From NCBI GenBank assembly GCA_944382835.1, contig CALWNP010000019.1, positions 1 to 44,760 of the forward strand: a DNA stretch of 44,760 nt. The letters run 5' to 3'. The position numbers and the translations under genes were made by a program. Source of the stretch: an uncultured Gemmiger sp. Its GTDB lineage: Bacteria > Bacillota > Clostridia > Oscillospirales > Ruminococcaceae. Below the pieces are notes generated by a model. That model had not been told where the DNA came from, searched no databases, and saw only the letters and a list, made by a program, of their open reading frames with translations. Positions 18,471-25,549 of this stretch are shown piece after piece. How positions within the stretch are numbered: the first letter of the stretch is position 1; each line of letters opens with the position of its first letter.

Positions 18471-18947
18471 ATGGTGGGGACACCGGCCGTCCTGGCCGTG
18501 GTGACGGATGTGCTCTGGTGCCTGGGTCTGGGGCTGCTGCTGGCCCTGGCCCGGGACGTGCTGGGGCTGGTGTTTGGCAACGGAAGGCTGCTGTGCCTGG
18601 TGTGGGATCTGCTGGCCTTCGGGGCGGGGGCGGTGCTGCTCTTTGGGTTTGCGGCCAGCGCTTCTGCCAGCGGGGTGGTGCGGTGGTACATGGTGGGTGG
18701 AATGGCCGCCGGCGCCCTGGGCTGGAGCCGGTCAGGGTCGGGAACCCTGCACCAGATGGCCCGGTTTGCGGTGCGGGTGGCGGGGTGGCCGTTCTGGGTA
18801 TTTCATACCCGGGTTACCCAGCCGGCCCGCCGGGCACTGGCAGAAAAAATGACCCAAAGGCGCACAAAACGGGCCGAGAAACCAAGAAAAAAGGCAAAAA
18901 ATCCGAAAAAACAGTTGCAAAAGACGAAGAAAATATTATATAATTAA
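18471..18947 (+). CDS. yabQ: Sporulation protein YabQ-like membrane protein
   Basis: About 158 aa with three hydrophobic segments (around 5-30, 40-65 and 72-88) and a very basic C-terminal tail rich in Lys/Arg (from RRALAEKMTQRR onward). Identity is mainly by position: it is stop-start coupled to yabP (TGAGATG, no ribosome site of its own) and is followed by divIC, as in B. subtilis. Its 3' end carries the promoter of divIC. Divergent in sequence, so confidence is below that of yabP. Confidence 0.78.
   Translation: MVGTPAVLAVVTDVLWCLGLGLLLALARDVLGLVFGNGRLLCLVWDLLAFGAGAVLLFGFAASASASGVVRWYMVGGMAAGALGWSRSGSGTLHQMARFAVRVAGWPFWVFHTRVTQPARRALAEKMTQRRTKRAEKPRKKAKNPKKQLQKTKKILYN
18915..18944 (+). 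promoter_or_regulatory. Promoter of divIC inside the end of yabQ
   Basis: TTGCAA (18915-18920), 18-bp spacer, perfect TATAAT (18939-18944). It lies within the last codons of yabQ. It lets divIC be made independently of the sporulation genes, as required for an essential division protein. Confidence 0.78.
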
Positions 18948-19006
18948 CTGTGCATAAGTGTCCGCCATCGCGGGTCGGACCCTTTGAGCCGAAAGGAGGC
19001 GCAGAG

Positions 19007-19288
19007 ATGAAAAAACATGGATTGCGCCTTGGCCGGCTGGTGCCGTTGGCAGTCATCCTGCTGTGCTGCTCGCTGTTCGTCAGCCTGGTGCGCTATCAGG
19101 TGGCCATCAGCTCCAAAAAGCAGGAGCTGGCCAATGTACAGGACCAGCTCAACCAGCAGCTGGCCCAGAACGAAGAACTGACCCGCTCTCTTGCGGACGG
19201 GGAGGATGCCATCATCGAGCGGATTGCCCGGGAACAGGGCTACGCCAAACCGAACGAGCGGGTTTTCGTGGACATCAGCGGCAAATAA
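19007..19288 (+). CDS. divIC: Septum formation initiator DivIC/FtsB
   Basis: About 93 aa bitopic division protein. Basic cytoplasmic start (MKKHGLRLGR), one membrane helix at about 12-30, then a coiled coil with heptads (KKQELANVQDQLNQQLAQNEEL) and the conserved end ERIAREQGYAKPNERVF. It acts with FtsL and DivIB at the septum. AAAGGAGG precedes ATG 19007 by 7 nt. It has its own promoter within yabQ. Confidence 0.93.
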   Translation: MKKHGLRLGRLVPLAVILLCCSLFVSLVRYQVAISSKKQELANVQDQLNQQLAQNEELTRSLADGEDAIIERIAREQGYAKPNERVFVDISGK

Positions 19289-19301
19289 ACCCACAGTGCA
19301 G

Positions 19302-19321
19302 CAAAGGGCAGACGCCCTTTG
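19302..19321 (+). other. Hairpin between divIC and the S1 gene
   Basis: CAAAGGGC and GCCCTTTG form a perfect 8-bp stem with an AGAC loop, without a following T-run. A second small stem, TTCGG/CCGAA at 19341-19353, is followed by TTTTT and may be a weak terminator. Confidence 0.45.
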
Positions 19322-19392
19322 GTCTGGCCGGGGCAGCGGCTTCGGTCACCGAATTTTTCAAACCATAAATACATGAAAAAGGGGTATCATCG

Positions 19393-19851
19393 TTGGCTTT
19401 ACAGGTAGGGGATATCGTTGAAGGAAAGGTCACCGGCATCAAGCCGTTTGGCGCTTTCGTTTCTTTGCCGGACAACAAGACCGGCCTCGTTCACATCTCG
19501 GAGGTCAGCTACGAGTATGTGCAGGATCTTGCCGCTGTGCTGGAGGAGGGCCAGACCGTCTCGGTCAAGGTGATCTCCATTGCGCCGGACGGCAAGATTG
19601 CGCTGTCCATCAAGCGGACCCATCCCGCGCCGCCGCGGGGCAACCGCCAGGGCGGCGGCCCCCGTTCCTCCCAGCGCCCCAAGCGGGAGGCACCGCCCCG
19701 GGTGTGGCAGCCCAAGCCTGTCCAGCCCCAGGGGGAGATGAGCTTTGAGGATATGATGGCGCGCTATAAGACCCAGAGCGAGGAAAAGATTGCGGACCTG
19801 AAACGGGTCACCGAAAACCGCCGTGGCGGCTATTCCCGCCGCCGGGGCTGA
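19393..19851 (+). CDS. S1-domain RNA-binding protein (YabR-like), TTG start
   Basis: About 152 aa. Residues 1-75 form one S1 domain (VGDIVEGKVTGIKPFGAFVSL, then GLVHISEVS and GKIALSIKR); the rest is a basic Arg/Pro/Gly-rich tail ending GGYSRRRG. It matches YabR/GSP13-type proteins that associate with the ribosome. The start is TTG 19393, supported by AAAGGGG 8 nt upstream and by the S1 domain beginning immediately; no ATG is available. It follows divIC as yabR does in B. subtilis. Confidence 0.9.
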   Translation: MALQVGDIVEGKVTGIKPFGAFVSLPDNKTGLVHISEVSYEYVQDLAAVLEEGQTVSVKVISIAPDGKIALSIKRTHPAPPRGNRQGGGPRSSQRPKREAPPRVWQPKPVQPQGEMSFEDMMARYKTQSEEKIADLKRVTENRRGGYSRRRG

Positions 19852-19879
19852 TTTCCTTCCCAAACAAAATCAACAAACA

Positions 19880-19918
19880 AAGGCTCTGCACTCGGCGAAG
19901 CAGGATGCAGGGCTTTTT
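19880..19918 (+). terminator. Terminator after the S1-domain gene
   Basis: GCTCTGCA (19883-19890) pairs with TGCAGGGC (19906-19913, one G-T pair), followed by TTTTT at 19914-19918. It ends only 25 nt before the next start codon, so it may also act as a partial barrier to readthrough into the methyltransferase gene. Confidence 0.75.
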
Positions 19919-19942
19919 GGTATGCAGAGAGGAACCCAACCC

Positions 19943-21082
19943 ATGCCCACCCAGTACACTCTTGTGGCACCCTGCTTTTTTGGCACCGAGTCCACCCTGT
20001 CCTTTGAGGTCAAGCGCCTCGGCGCCCAGCAAGTCAAGGTCACCGATGGCCGCGTGGCCTTTGCGGGGGATGTCTCCCTCATCGCGGCGGCCAATCTCAA
20101 CCTGCGCACCGCCGAGCGGGTGCTGCTGCTGTTGAAAACCTACACCGCCACCACCTTTGACGAACTCTTTGACGGGGTCTATTCCATCCCCTGGGAGGAA
20201 CTGCTGCCCGCCGATGCGGCCTTCCCGGTCAAGGGCTCCAGCCTGTCCAGTCAGCTCTCCAGCGTGCCGGCCTGCCAGAGCATTGTCAAAAAGGCCATCG
20301 TCAAGCGGATGCAGGCGGGTCACCACACCAGCACCCTGCCTGAGACAGGGGCACTGTACAAAGTCCGCTTTGCCCTGCGCAAAAATGTGGTGGAGGTCAT
20401 GTTGGATACCTCGGGGGATGGGCTGCACAAGCGGGGGTACCGCCGCAATGCCACCCTGGCCCCCATCAAGGAGACGCTGGCGGCGGCCATCGCCGATCTG
20501 GGCCGGATCCGGCGGGACAGCCTGATGCAGGACCCCTTCTGTGGTTCGGGCACCCTGGTCATCGAGGCAGCCCAGAAGGCGCTGAACATTGCCCCCGGCC
20601 TGCGTCGTCGGTTTGCCGCCGAAAAGTTTGATTTTATTCCGGCCCAGGTCTGGGCCGAACAGCGGCAGAAGGCCATCGAGGAGGCCCGCCCCGACGCGGC
20701 CTTTGAGGGCTACGGCTACGACATCGACCCCGATGCCGTGGCGCTGGCCCAGGCCAATGCCCGGCTGGCCGGGGTGGGGGAGCGCTGCCACTTTGAGGTG
20801 GCCGACGTGAAGGATTTCACCCCCCGTCCCGAGGCCACGGTGCTGACCAACCCGCCCTACGGCGAGCGGCTGGGGGATGCAGCCGAGGCGGCATCCCTGG
20901 CCAAGACGCTGGGGATGGCCTGGCGGGCCCATCCCGGCCAGGGGCTTTACGCCATCACCGCCGATGCCGACTTTGAAAAGCATTTCGGAACCCCGGCGGT
21001 CAAGCGCCGCAAGATCTACAACGGCATGATCCCGTGCCAGATCTATATGTATTTCCGGCGCCCGACCCACGGCAAACAATAA
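19943..21082 (+). CDS. THUMP-domain rRNA methyltransferase (YpsC/RlmL-N family)
   Basis: About 379 aa. An N-terminal THUMP-type RNA-binding part (to about 165) is followed by a class I SAM fold with DPFCGSGTLVIEAA (motif I region) and the catalytic NPPYGERLG (motif IV, N-P-P-Y as in N-methylases acting on exocyclic amines). Length equals that of the B. subtilis YpsC-type family rather than the longer RlmKL fusion, so m2G modification of 23S rRNA is the probable job. ATG 19943 has AGAGAGGA upstream; ATG 19922 is within the terminator tail and less likely. The gene after it is 12 nt away. Confidence 0.9.
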   Translation: MPTQYTLVAPCFFGTESTLSFEVKRLGAQQVKVTDGRVAFAGDVSLIAAANLNLRTAERVLLLLKTYTATTFDELFDGVYSIPWEELLPADAAFPVKGSSLSSQLSSVPACQSIVKKAIVKRMQAGHHTSTLPETGALYKVRFALRKNVVEVMLDTSGDGLHKRGYRRNATLAPIKETLAAAIADLGRIRRDSLMQDPFCGSGTLVIEAAQKALNIAPGLRRRFAAEKFDFIPAQVWAEQRQKAIEEARPDAAFEGYGYDIDPDAVALAQANARLAGVGERCHFEVADVKDFTPRPEATVLTNPPYGERLGDAAEAASLAKTLGMAWRAHPGQGLYAITADADFEKHFGTPAVKRRKIYNGMIPCQIYMYFRRPTHGKQ

Positions 21083-21094
21083 CAAGGAGGACCC

Positions 21095-21934
21095 ATGCAC
21101 GATCTCAAACTTGCCATTCTCATTGATGCGGACAACATTTCGCCCAAGTATGTCAAGGTGATTCTGGACGAGGCGGCTTCCTTCGGGGTGGCCACCTGCA
21201 AACGGATTTACGGCGACTGGAGCGATGTCCGCCTCAAGAGCTGGAAGGATGTGCTGCTCAACAACTCCATCATCCCCATCCAGCAGTACAGCTACACCAC
21301 CGGCAAAAACGCCACCGATTCGGCCATGATCATCGACGCCATGGATCTGCTGTACGGGGGCAATCTGGATGGGTTCTGCATCGTCTCCTCCGACAGCGAT
21401 TTCACCCGGCTGGCAGCCCGGCTGCGGGAGGAAGGCAAGATGGTCATTGGTATGGGGGAGAGCAAGGCGCTGGGCCCCTTTGTCAAGGCCTGCGACCAGT
21501 TCAAGTACCTGGACCTGATCCTGGAGCATGGGGAGGAAAATGAGCCCGAGGTGCAGCCGGTCTCGGAGAGCGAGGCGGCAGCTGCAGCGGGGGCCAACGA
21601 CGACACCGCCATCAACCGGGATTCCATCGGCAGGCTGATCCACGGCATGATCGAGGAGATGGACGACGGCACCGGCTGGGTGCGCACCTCCCGCATCGGG
21701 GACCAGCTGATCAAGCGCTATCCCGACTTCGATGTGCGGAACTTCGGCAGCAAGAGCCTGAATAAGTTCCTGACTTCCATGCCGGAGCTGGAGGTGGAGG
21801 AGCGGATTCTGGCCAACGGCAACCCCATCCAGTTTGTCCGGGTCCGTCCGGCGCCCAAACCGTCCCGCAAAACCACGGCGCGCAAGGGCATGGCCCATCC
21901 CGCCGCCAAAAAACGGTCCGCCCGCAAAAAGTAA
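21095..21934 (+). CDS. NYN-domain (PIN-like) putative RNase with OST-HTH domain
   Basis: About 279 aa. The NYN domain spans about 5-150 and keeps the acidic metal site: ILIDADN near residue 10, TDSAMIIDAMDLL in the middle and SSDSDF after it. A linker of Glu/Ala follows, then an OST-HTH/LOTUS-like segment (about 170-250; IGRLIHGMIEEM to LEVEERI), and a Lys/Arg-rich tail ending KKRSARKK that would help bind RNA. This two-domain layout is known in bacteria but its substrate is generally not. It follows an rRNA methyltransferase by 12 nt with AAGGAGGA upstream, suggesting an RNA-related role. Confidence 0.88.
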   Translation: MHDLKLAILIDADNISPKYVKVILDEAASFGVATCKRIYGDWSDVRLKSWKDVLLNNSIIPIQQYSYTTGKNATDSAMIIDAMDLLYGGNLDGFCIVSSDSDFTRLAARLREEGKMVIGMGESKALGPFVKACDQFKYLDLILEHGEENEPEVQPVSESEAAAAAGANDDTAINRDSIGRLIHGMIEEMDDGTGWVRTSRIGDQLIKRYPDFDVRNFGSKSLNKFLTSMPELEVEERILANGNPIQFVRVRPAPKPSRKTTARKGMAHPAAKKRSARKK

Positions 21935-21960
21935 GGCGGTCAATCATCCCCAAACAAACC

Positions 21961-21998
21961 CGCGCGGGCCTGCCTTTGCCGCAGACCCGCGCGTTTTG
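21961..21998. terminator. Bidirectional terminator between convergent genes
   Basis: A 13-bp stem with one mismatch (CGCGCGGGCCTGC / GCAGACCCGCGCG) is followed by TTTT on the + strand. On the - strand it is followed by GTTTGTTT. It serves the NYN gene and the convergent radical SAM gene. Confidence 0.85.
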
Positions 21999-22009
21999 GT
22001 TGTTTTGAT

Positions 22010-22924
22010 TCAGACCCCTTCCAGGTCAAAAGGAGGGGTGTACTCCTCCCGGGCACTGCTCTTCTCCTGCATGTAACCCTCGGTCAGCCCTAGGGCGATG
22101 GCTTCGTCCACCACCTTGCGGTATTCGTAGCTGGTCACCCGCCGGTTCAGCCCGGCCTCGGCCGCGTGGTAGAAGGGGGTAAACTGGCTCATCAGGCTGG
22201 TCAGGAAGGGAACCCCGGTCTCCTGGCGGATGGCCGCGGCCCGGCGCAGCACCTGGATGCTGTCGGCATACTGGCCGGGCAGCACCAGATGGCGCAGGAT
22301 GACCCCCCGCTGCAGATACCCCTGGTCGTCCATCACCGGGGCACCGGTTTGGACCAGCATCTGGCGCAGGGCGGCCTCGGCCACCGCGGGATAATCGGCG
22401 GCATGGGAGAGGCGGCGGGCCAGCTCGGGGGAGGCATACTTGGCATCGGTCAGCCAGATGTCCACATAGGGGGCCAGCGCCTTGACCGTCTCCACCGTCT
22501 CGTAGCCGCCGGTGTTGTAGACCACCGGCAGATGCAGCCCCCGGGCACGGGCCTGGCTCAGCGCCGGGATCAGCCAGGGCAGCCACTGGGTGGCGGTGAC
22601 CAGGTTGAGGTTGCGGGCGCCCTTCTGCTGCAATTCCAGAAAGATCTCAGTCAGGCGGGCCAGGTCAATCCCTTTGCCCAGCCCCTCCTGGCTGATCTGG
22701 TAGTTCTGGCAGTAGCAGCAGCGCAGGGCGCAGCCGGTGAAGAACACCGTCCCGCTGCCGGTCTCGGCGTCGGGCGGGCCGCTCAGACAGGGCTCCTCCC
22801 AGTGGTGAAGGGCGGCGCGGGCCACCAGCAGGGTGTCGTCGGCGCCGCAGAAACCGGTCTGGCCGGCGGCACGGTTGGCGCCGCACCGGCGGGGACAGAG
22901 CGAACAGGCTTTGGGCAGCTGCAT
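22010..22924 (-). CDS. Radical SAM protein, PflA-like COG1313 family
   Basis: About 304 aa. N-terminal cysteines (CSLCPRRCGANR) precede the radical SAM cluster motif CxxxCxxC in FTGCALRCCYCQN. NLVTATQWLPWLIPAL and VDIWLTDAKY are typical of the COG1313 'uncharacterised Fe-S protein PflX-like' group. Target unknown. The reading frame continues far upstream through deoD, but ATG at 22924 is chosen because GGGAGG lies just before it and the family starts there. Its leader overlaps the deoD promoter region, so the two are divergent. Confidence 0.88.
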   Translation of the reverse strand: MQLPKACSLCPRRCGANRAAGQTGFCGADDTLLVARAALHHWEEPCLSGPPDAETGSGTVFFTGCALRCCYCQNYQISQEGLGKGIDLARLTEIFLELQQKGARNLNLVTATQWLPWLIPALSQARARGLHLPVVYNTGGYETVETVKALAPYVDIWLTDAKYASPELARRLSHAADYPAVAEAALRQMLVQTGAPVMDDQGYLQRGVILRHLVLPGQYADSIQVLRRAAAIRQETGVPFLTSLMSQFTPFYHAAEAGLNRRVTSYEYRKVVDEAIALGLTEGYMQEKSSAREEYTPPFDLEGV

Positions 22925-22941
22925 TGGTTGAAAACCTCCCA

Positions 22942-22962
22942 TCGGATGAATCCGAAAGATTC
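22942..22962 (-). promoter_or_regulatory. Overlapping inverted repeats in the radical SAM leader
   Basis: TCGGAT-GA-ATCCGA (22942-22955) is a perfect 14-bp dyad. It overlaps GAATC-CGAAA-GATTC (22948-22962). The GGGAGG ribosome site of the minus-strand gene is immediately adjacent, so the two alternatives could be an operator or competing RNA hairpins. Confidence 0.4.
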
Positions 22963-22991
22963 GTGAAAGAACTGTGCATTTCCATTTCAGC

Positions 22992-23021
22992 TTAGCACAA
23001 ATGACCGAAATGTGGTATACT
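22992..23021 (+). promoter_or_regulatory. Extended -10 promoter of deoD-cdd-bmp
   Basis: TGG-TATACT (-10 box 23016-23021, extended) preceded at 18 bp by TTAGCA (22992-22997). Transcription would start about 38 nt before deoD. Confidence 0.7.
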
Positions 23022-23065
23022 GAACCTAAAATAATCTTCCCTGACGGAAAAGGAGGACAACAAAG

Positions 23066-23785
23066 ATGTCTACCCCTCACAACCGCGCCGAGAAGGGCGC
23101 TTTCGCCAAAACCGTTCTGATGCCCGGGGATCCGCTGCGGGCCAAGTTCATTGCCGAGACCTTCCTCAGCAACCCCACCCTGGTCACCGATGTCCGGGGA
23201 ATGCTGGGCTACACCGGTACCTATGAGGGCCGCCCCGTCAGCGTGATGGGCAGCGGCATGGGCATGCCCTCCATCGGCATCTATTCTTATGAGCTGTTTA
23301 GCCAGTACGGGGTGGAAAACATCATCCGCATCGGCTCGGCCGGCTCCTACACCCCCAAGGCCAAGCTCTTTGACGTGGTGCTGGCCACCGGCGCCTACTC
23401 CGAGAGCAGCTATGCCAAGGTGCAGTCGGGGGACGGAGCCGATGTGCAGCTGCCCAGTGAGGCACTGAACCAGGCCCTGCGGGAGAGCGCCGCTGCCCAG
23501 GGCATCCCGCTCATCGAGGGGATGATCCACTCGGCGGATGTCTTCTACCGGGAACCCAGCGACGAGACCCCCAGCTACTGGGAAAAGCTGCGGGACGAGA
23601 AGGGCTGTCTGGCAGTGGAGATGGAGAGCTTCGCCCTCTTCCACAACGCCAGGGTGCTGGGCAAACATGCAGCCTGCCTGCTGACCATCTCGGACAGCTT
23701 TGTCTCCCCCGAGATCACCACCGCCGAACAGCGCCAGACCAGCTTCACTGCCATGATGAAGGTAGCTCTGGGGGCAAAGCTCTGA
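23066..23785 (+). CDS. deoD: Purine-nucleoside phosphorylase DeoD
   Basis: 239 aa, the size of hexameric bacterial PNP. It splits purine (deoxy)nucleosides with phosphate to base plus (deoxy)ribose-1-phosphate. Family signatures: VLMPGDPLRAKFIAE (phosphate site), GSGMGMPSIGIYSYEL, IRIGSAGSY, VEMESFALF (ribose-binding Met/Glu) and LTISDSF with the catalytic Asp. AAAGGAGGA precedes ATG 23066. It overlaps cdd by one base and heads the nucleoside salvage/import region. Confidence 0.97.
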   Translation: MSTPHNRAEKGAFAKTVLMPGDPLRAKFIAETFLSNPTLVTDVRGMLGYTGTYEGRPVSVMGSGMGMPSIGIYSYELFSQYGVENIIRIGSAGSYTPKAKLFDVVLATGAYSESSYAKVQSGDGADVQLPSEALNQALRESAAAQGIPLIEGMIHSADVFYREPSDETPSYWEKLRDEKGCLAVEMESFALFHNARVLGKHAACLLTISDSFVSPEITTAEQRQTSFTAMMKVALGAKL

Positions 23786-24216
23786 TGGCGGCGCTGACAG
23801 ACCAGACCGTCCGGGAGCTGATTCAAAAGGCCTTCGCGGCCCGGCGGTTTGCCTACACCCCCTATTCCCATTTCCAGGTGGGGGCGGCGCTGCTCACCCA
23901 GGACGGCCGGGTCTACACCGGCTGCAACATCGAAAATGCCAGCTATACCCCCACCGTCTGTGCCGAGCGCACCGCCCTGTTCAAGGCGGTCAGCGAGGGG
24001 GAACGGCGGTTTTCCGCCATCGCCATTGTGGGCAGCAGGGAAGGGGAACGCAACCGGCTGATCACCTCCCCCTGCGGGGTCTGCCGCCAGGCGCTGTTTG
24101 AGTTCGGCGGCCCGGATCTGGTGGTCATCCTGGCAAAGAGCGAGGAAGATTACCTTCAGACCACCCTGGGCGAGCTGTTGCCCTATGGTTTTGGCCCGGC
24201 CAATCTCAACGACTGA
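23785..24216 (+). CDS. cdd: Cytidine deaminase
   Basis: 143 aa. Zinc enzyme turning (deoxy)cytidine into (deoxy)uridine. The zinc ligands and catalytic Glu are in TVCAERTA and PCGVCRQ; substrate binding is in GCNIENASY. Start codon overlaps the deoD stop by one base (TGATG), so translation is coupled. Its product uridine is the substrate of the pyrimidine phosphorylase at 30680. Confidence 0.97.
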   Translation: MAALTDQTVRELIQKAFAARRFAYTPYSHFQVGAALLTQDGRVYTGCNIENASYTPTVCAERTALFKAVSEGERRFSAIAIVGSREGERNRLITSPCGVCRQALFEFGGPDLVVILAKSEEDYLQTTLGELLPYGFGPANLND

Positions 24217-24251
24217 ACATCCCATTTTCCCGAGAGGAGTTTCGCCTTTTC

Positions 24252-25415
24252 ATGAAGAAGATCATTTCCCTGGCCCTGGCCGCCGCGATGGCGGCGGGGC
24301 TGGCCGGGTGCGGCCGTTTCCGGACCGCTACCCGTTCCGCCGAGGAATTTGCCCTGGTGGATGACACCCAGTATACCATGAGCACCGATGTGGGCCCCGC
24401 CATGCCGGAACAGACCAAGGGTGCCGCGGTGGCGCTGGCGGTCAACAGCGACGGGCTGGAGGATGGCGGCCGCAATGCGGCGCTGTGGCAGGGGGTCCAG
24501 AACTTCTGCACTGCCTTCGGCTTTACCGCCCAGAATTTTGTGGCAACCCAGGCGGGCACCGACGGCGCCCGGGATGCGCTGCTCCAGGCCGCCGACAGCG
24601 GGGCCAAGGTGGTGGTTTGTGCCGGCGAGGAGGTGGCGAACGCCCTCTACACCGTCCAGGACGAGCGCAGCGGGGTCAATTTCCTGCTGCTGGACGAGGA
24701 ACCGCACACCGATGACTATGTCTCTTACAAGACCGGCGCCAATGTCCACTGCGTCCTTTTCCAGGAGGAACAAGCAGCCTTTCTGGCCGGTTACGCCACG
24801 GTGATGGACGGCAACCTGGATCTGGGCTTTGTGGGCACCGACGAGATGCCCGGGGTGGTCCGATACTGCACCGGTTTCCTCCAGGGGGCCGAGCTGGCCG
24901 CCGAGGAAAGCGGTGAGCAGGTCAGCGTCAAGGTCTGGTACAGCGGATCGCTGGAGGCCAGCGACGAGATCACCGCCCGGATCGCCGGCTGGTACGCCGA
25001 GGGCACCCAGGCGGTGCTGGCGGTGGACGGCGCCATGATCCAGTGCGCGGTGGAGGCCACCCAGGACACCGCCGGCCGGGTCATTGGTGCCGACTGGGAC
25101 CGGACTTCCCTGGGCACCCAGGTGCTGACCAGCGCGGTCAAGCGGTATTCCACCACGGTGCAGCAGCAGTTGTACGGCTTCTTCCAGGATGGAATGGTCT
25201 GGAACAAAGATTCTGCCGGTGCCAGCGAGCGGGTGGGGGTAACCAACCAGGCGGTGGGGCTGCCCACCCTGGAATGGCGGTTCACCAACTTCACCACCGA
25301 GGATTATGCCGCCCTCTATGAGCGGATCCGCACCAGCGATGTGAAGGTGGAACGATATTCCGATTCGGATAATTTGCCCGAAACCCCCAACGTGACGGTG
25401 TCCATCCAGAACTGA
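24252..25415 (+). CDS. BMP-family lipoprotein, divergent nucleoside-binding paralogue
   Basis: About 387 aa. Signal peptide with lipobox LAGC, lipid-carrying Cys20. The fold follows the BMP/PnrA periplasmic-binding family, and it aligns along its length with the next lipoprotein (QEEQAAFLAGYATV against KEEQAGYLAGYAAV; VRYCTGFLQGAELAAEE against IRYGYGFVQGADAAAEE). The ligand motifs differ: the usual D-x-SFNQ element is replaced by NSDGLEDGGRN, and GVDVDQ by GADWDR. It may bind another ligand, act as a sensor, or have lost binding. It is the last gene of the deoD-cdd transcript and is separated from the transporter genes by a terminator. Confidence 0.85.
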   Translation: MKKIISLALAAAMAAGLAGCGRFRTATRSAEEFALVDDTQYTMSTDVGPAMPEQTKGAAVALAVNSDGLEDGGRNAALWQGVQNFCTAFGFTAQNFVATQAGTDGARDALLQAADSGAKVVVCAGEEVANALYTVQDERSGVNFLLLDEEPHTDDYVSYKTGANVHCVLFQEEQAAFLAGYATVMDGNLDLGFVGTDEMPGVVRYCTGFLQGAELAAEESGEQVSVKVWYSGSLEASDEITARIAGWYAEGTQAVLAVDGAMIQCAVEATQDTAGRVIGADWDRTSLGTQVLTSAVKRYSTTVQQQLYGFFQDGMVWNKDSAGASERVGVTNQAVGLPTLEWRFTNFTTEDYAALYERIRTSDVKVERYSDSDNLPETPNVTVSIQN

Positions 25416-25422
25416 AAAAACG

Positions 25423-25465
25423 AAAGGCATTACCACCCTTTGTAATGGGTTTGTAATGCCTTTTT
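25423..25465 (+). terminator. Strong terminator after the first BMP gene
   Basis: AAAGGCATTAC (25423-25433) pairs perfectly with GTAATGCCTTT (25453-25463), with an inner ACCC/GGGT stem, and runs into TTTTT. Confidence 0.9.
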
Positions 25466-25467
25466 CA

Positions 25468-25496
25468 TTGCAAAGAGGGGCGAAAAACGATATACT
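25468..25496 (+). promoter_or_regulatory. Strong promoter of the second BMP gene
   Basis: TTGCAA (25468-25473), ideal 17-bp spacer, TATACT (25491-25496). It starts only 2 bases after the preceding terminator. Confidence 0.85.
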
Positions 25497-25549
25497 GAGG
25501 GTAACAGACAGGCGTTTGCCTGCAACCTTCGAGATAAAGGAGATTCAAA

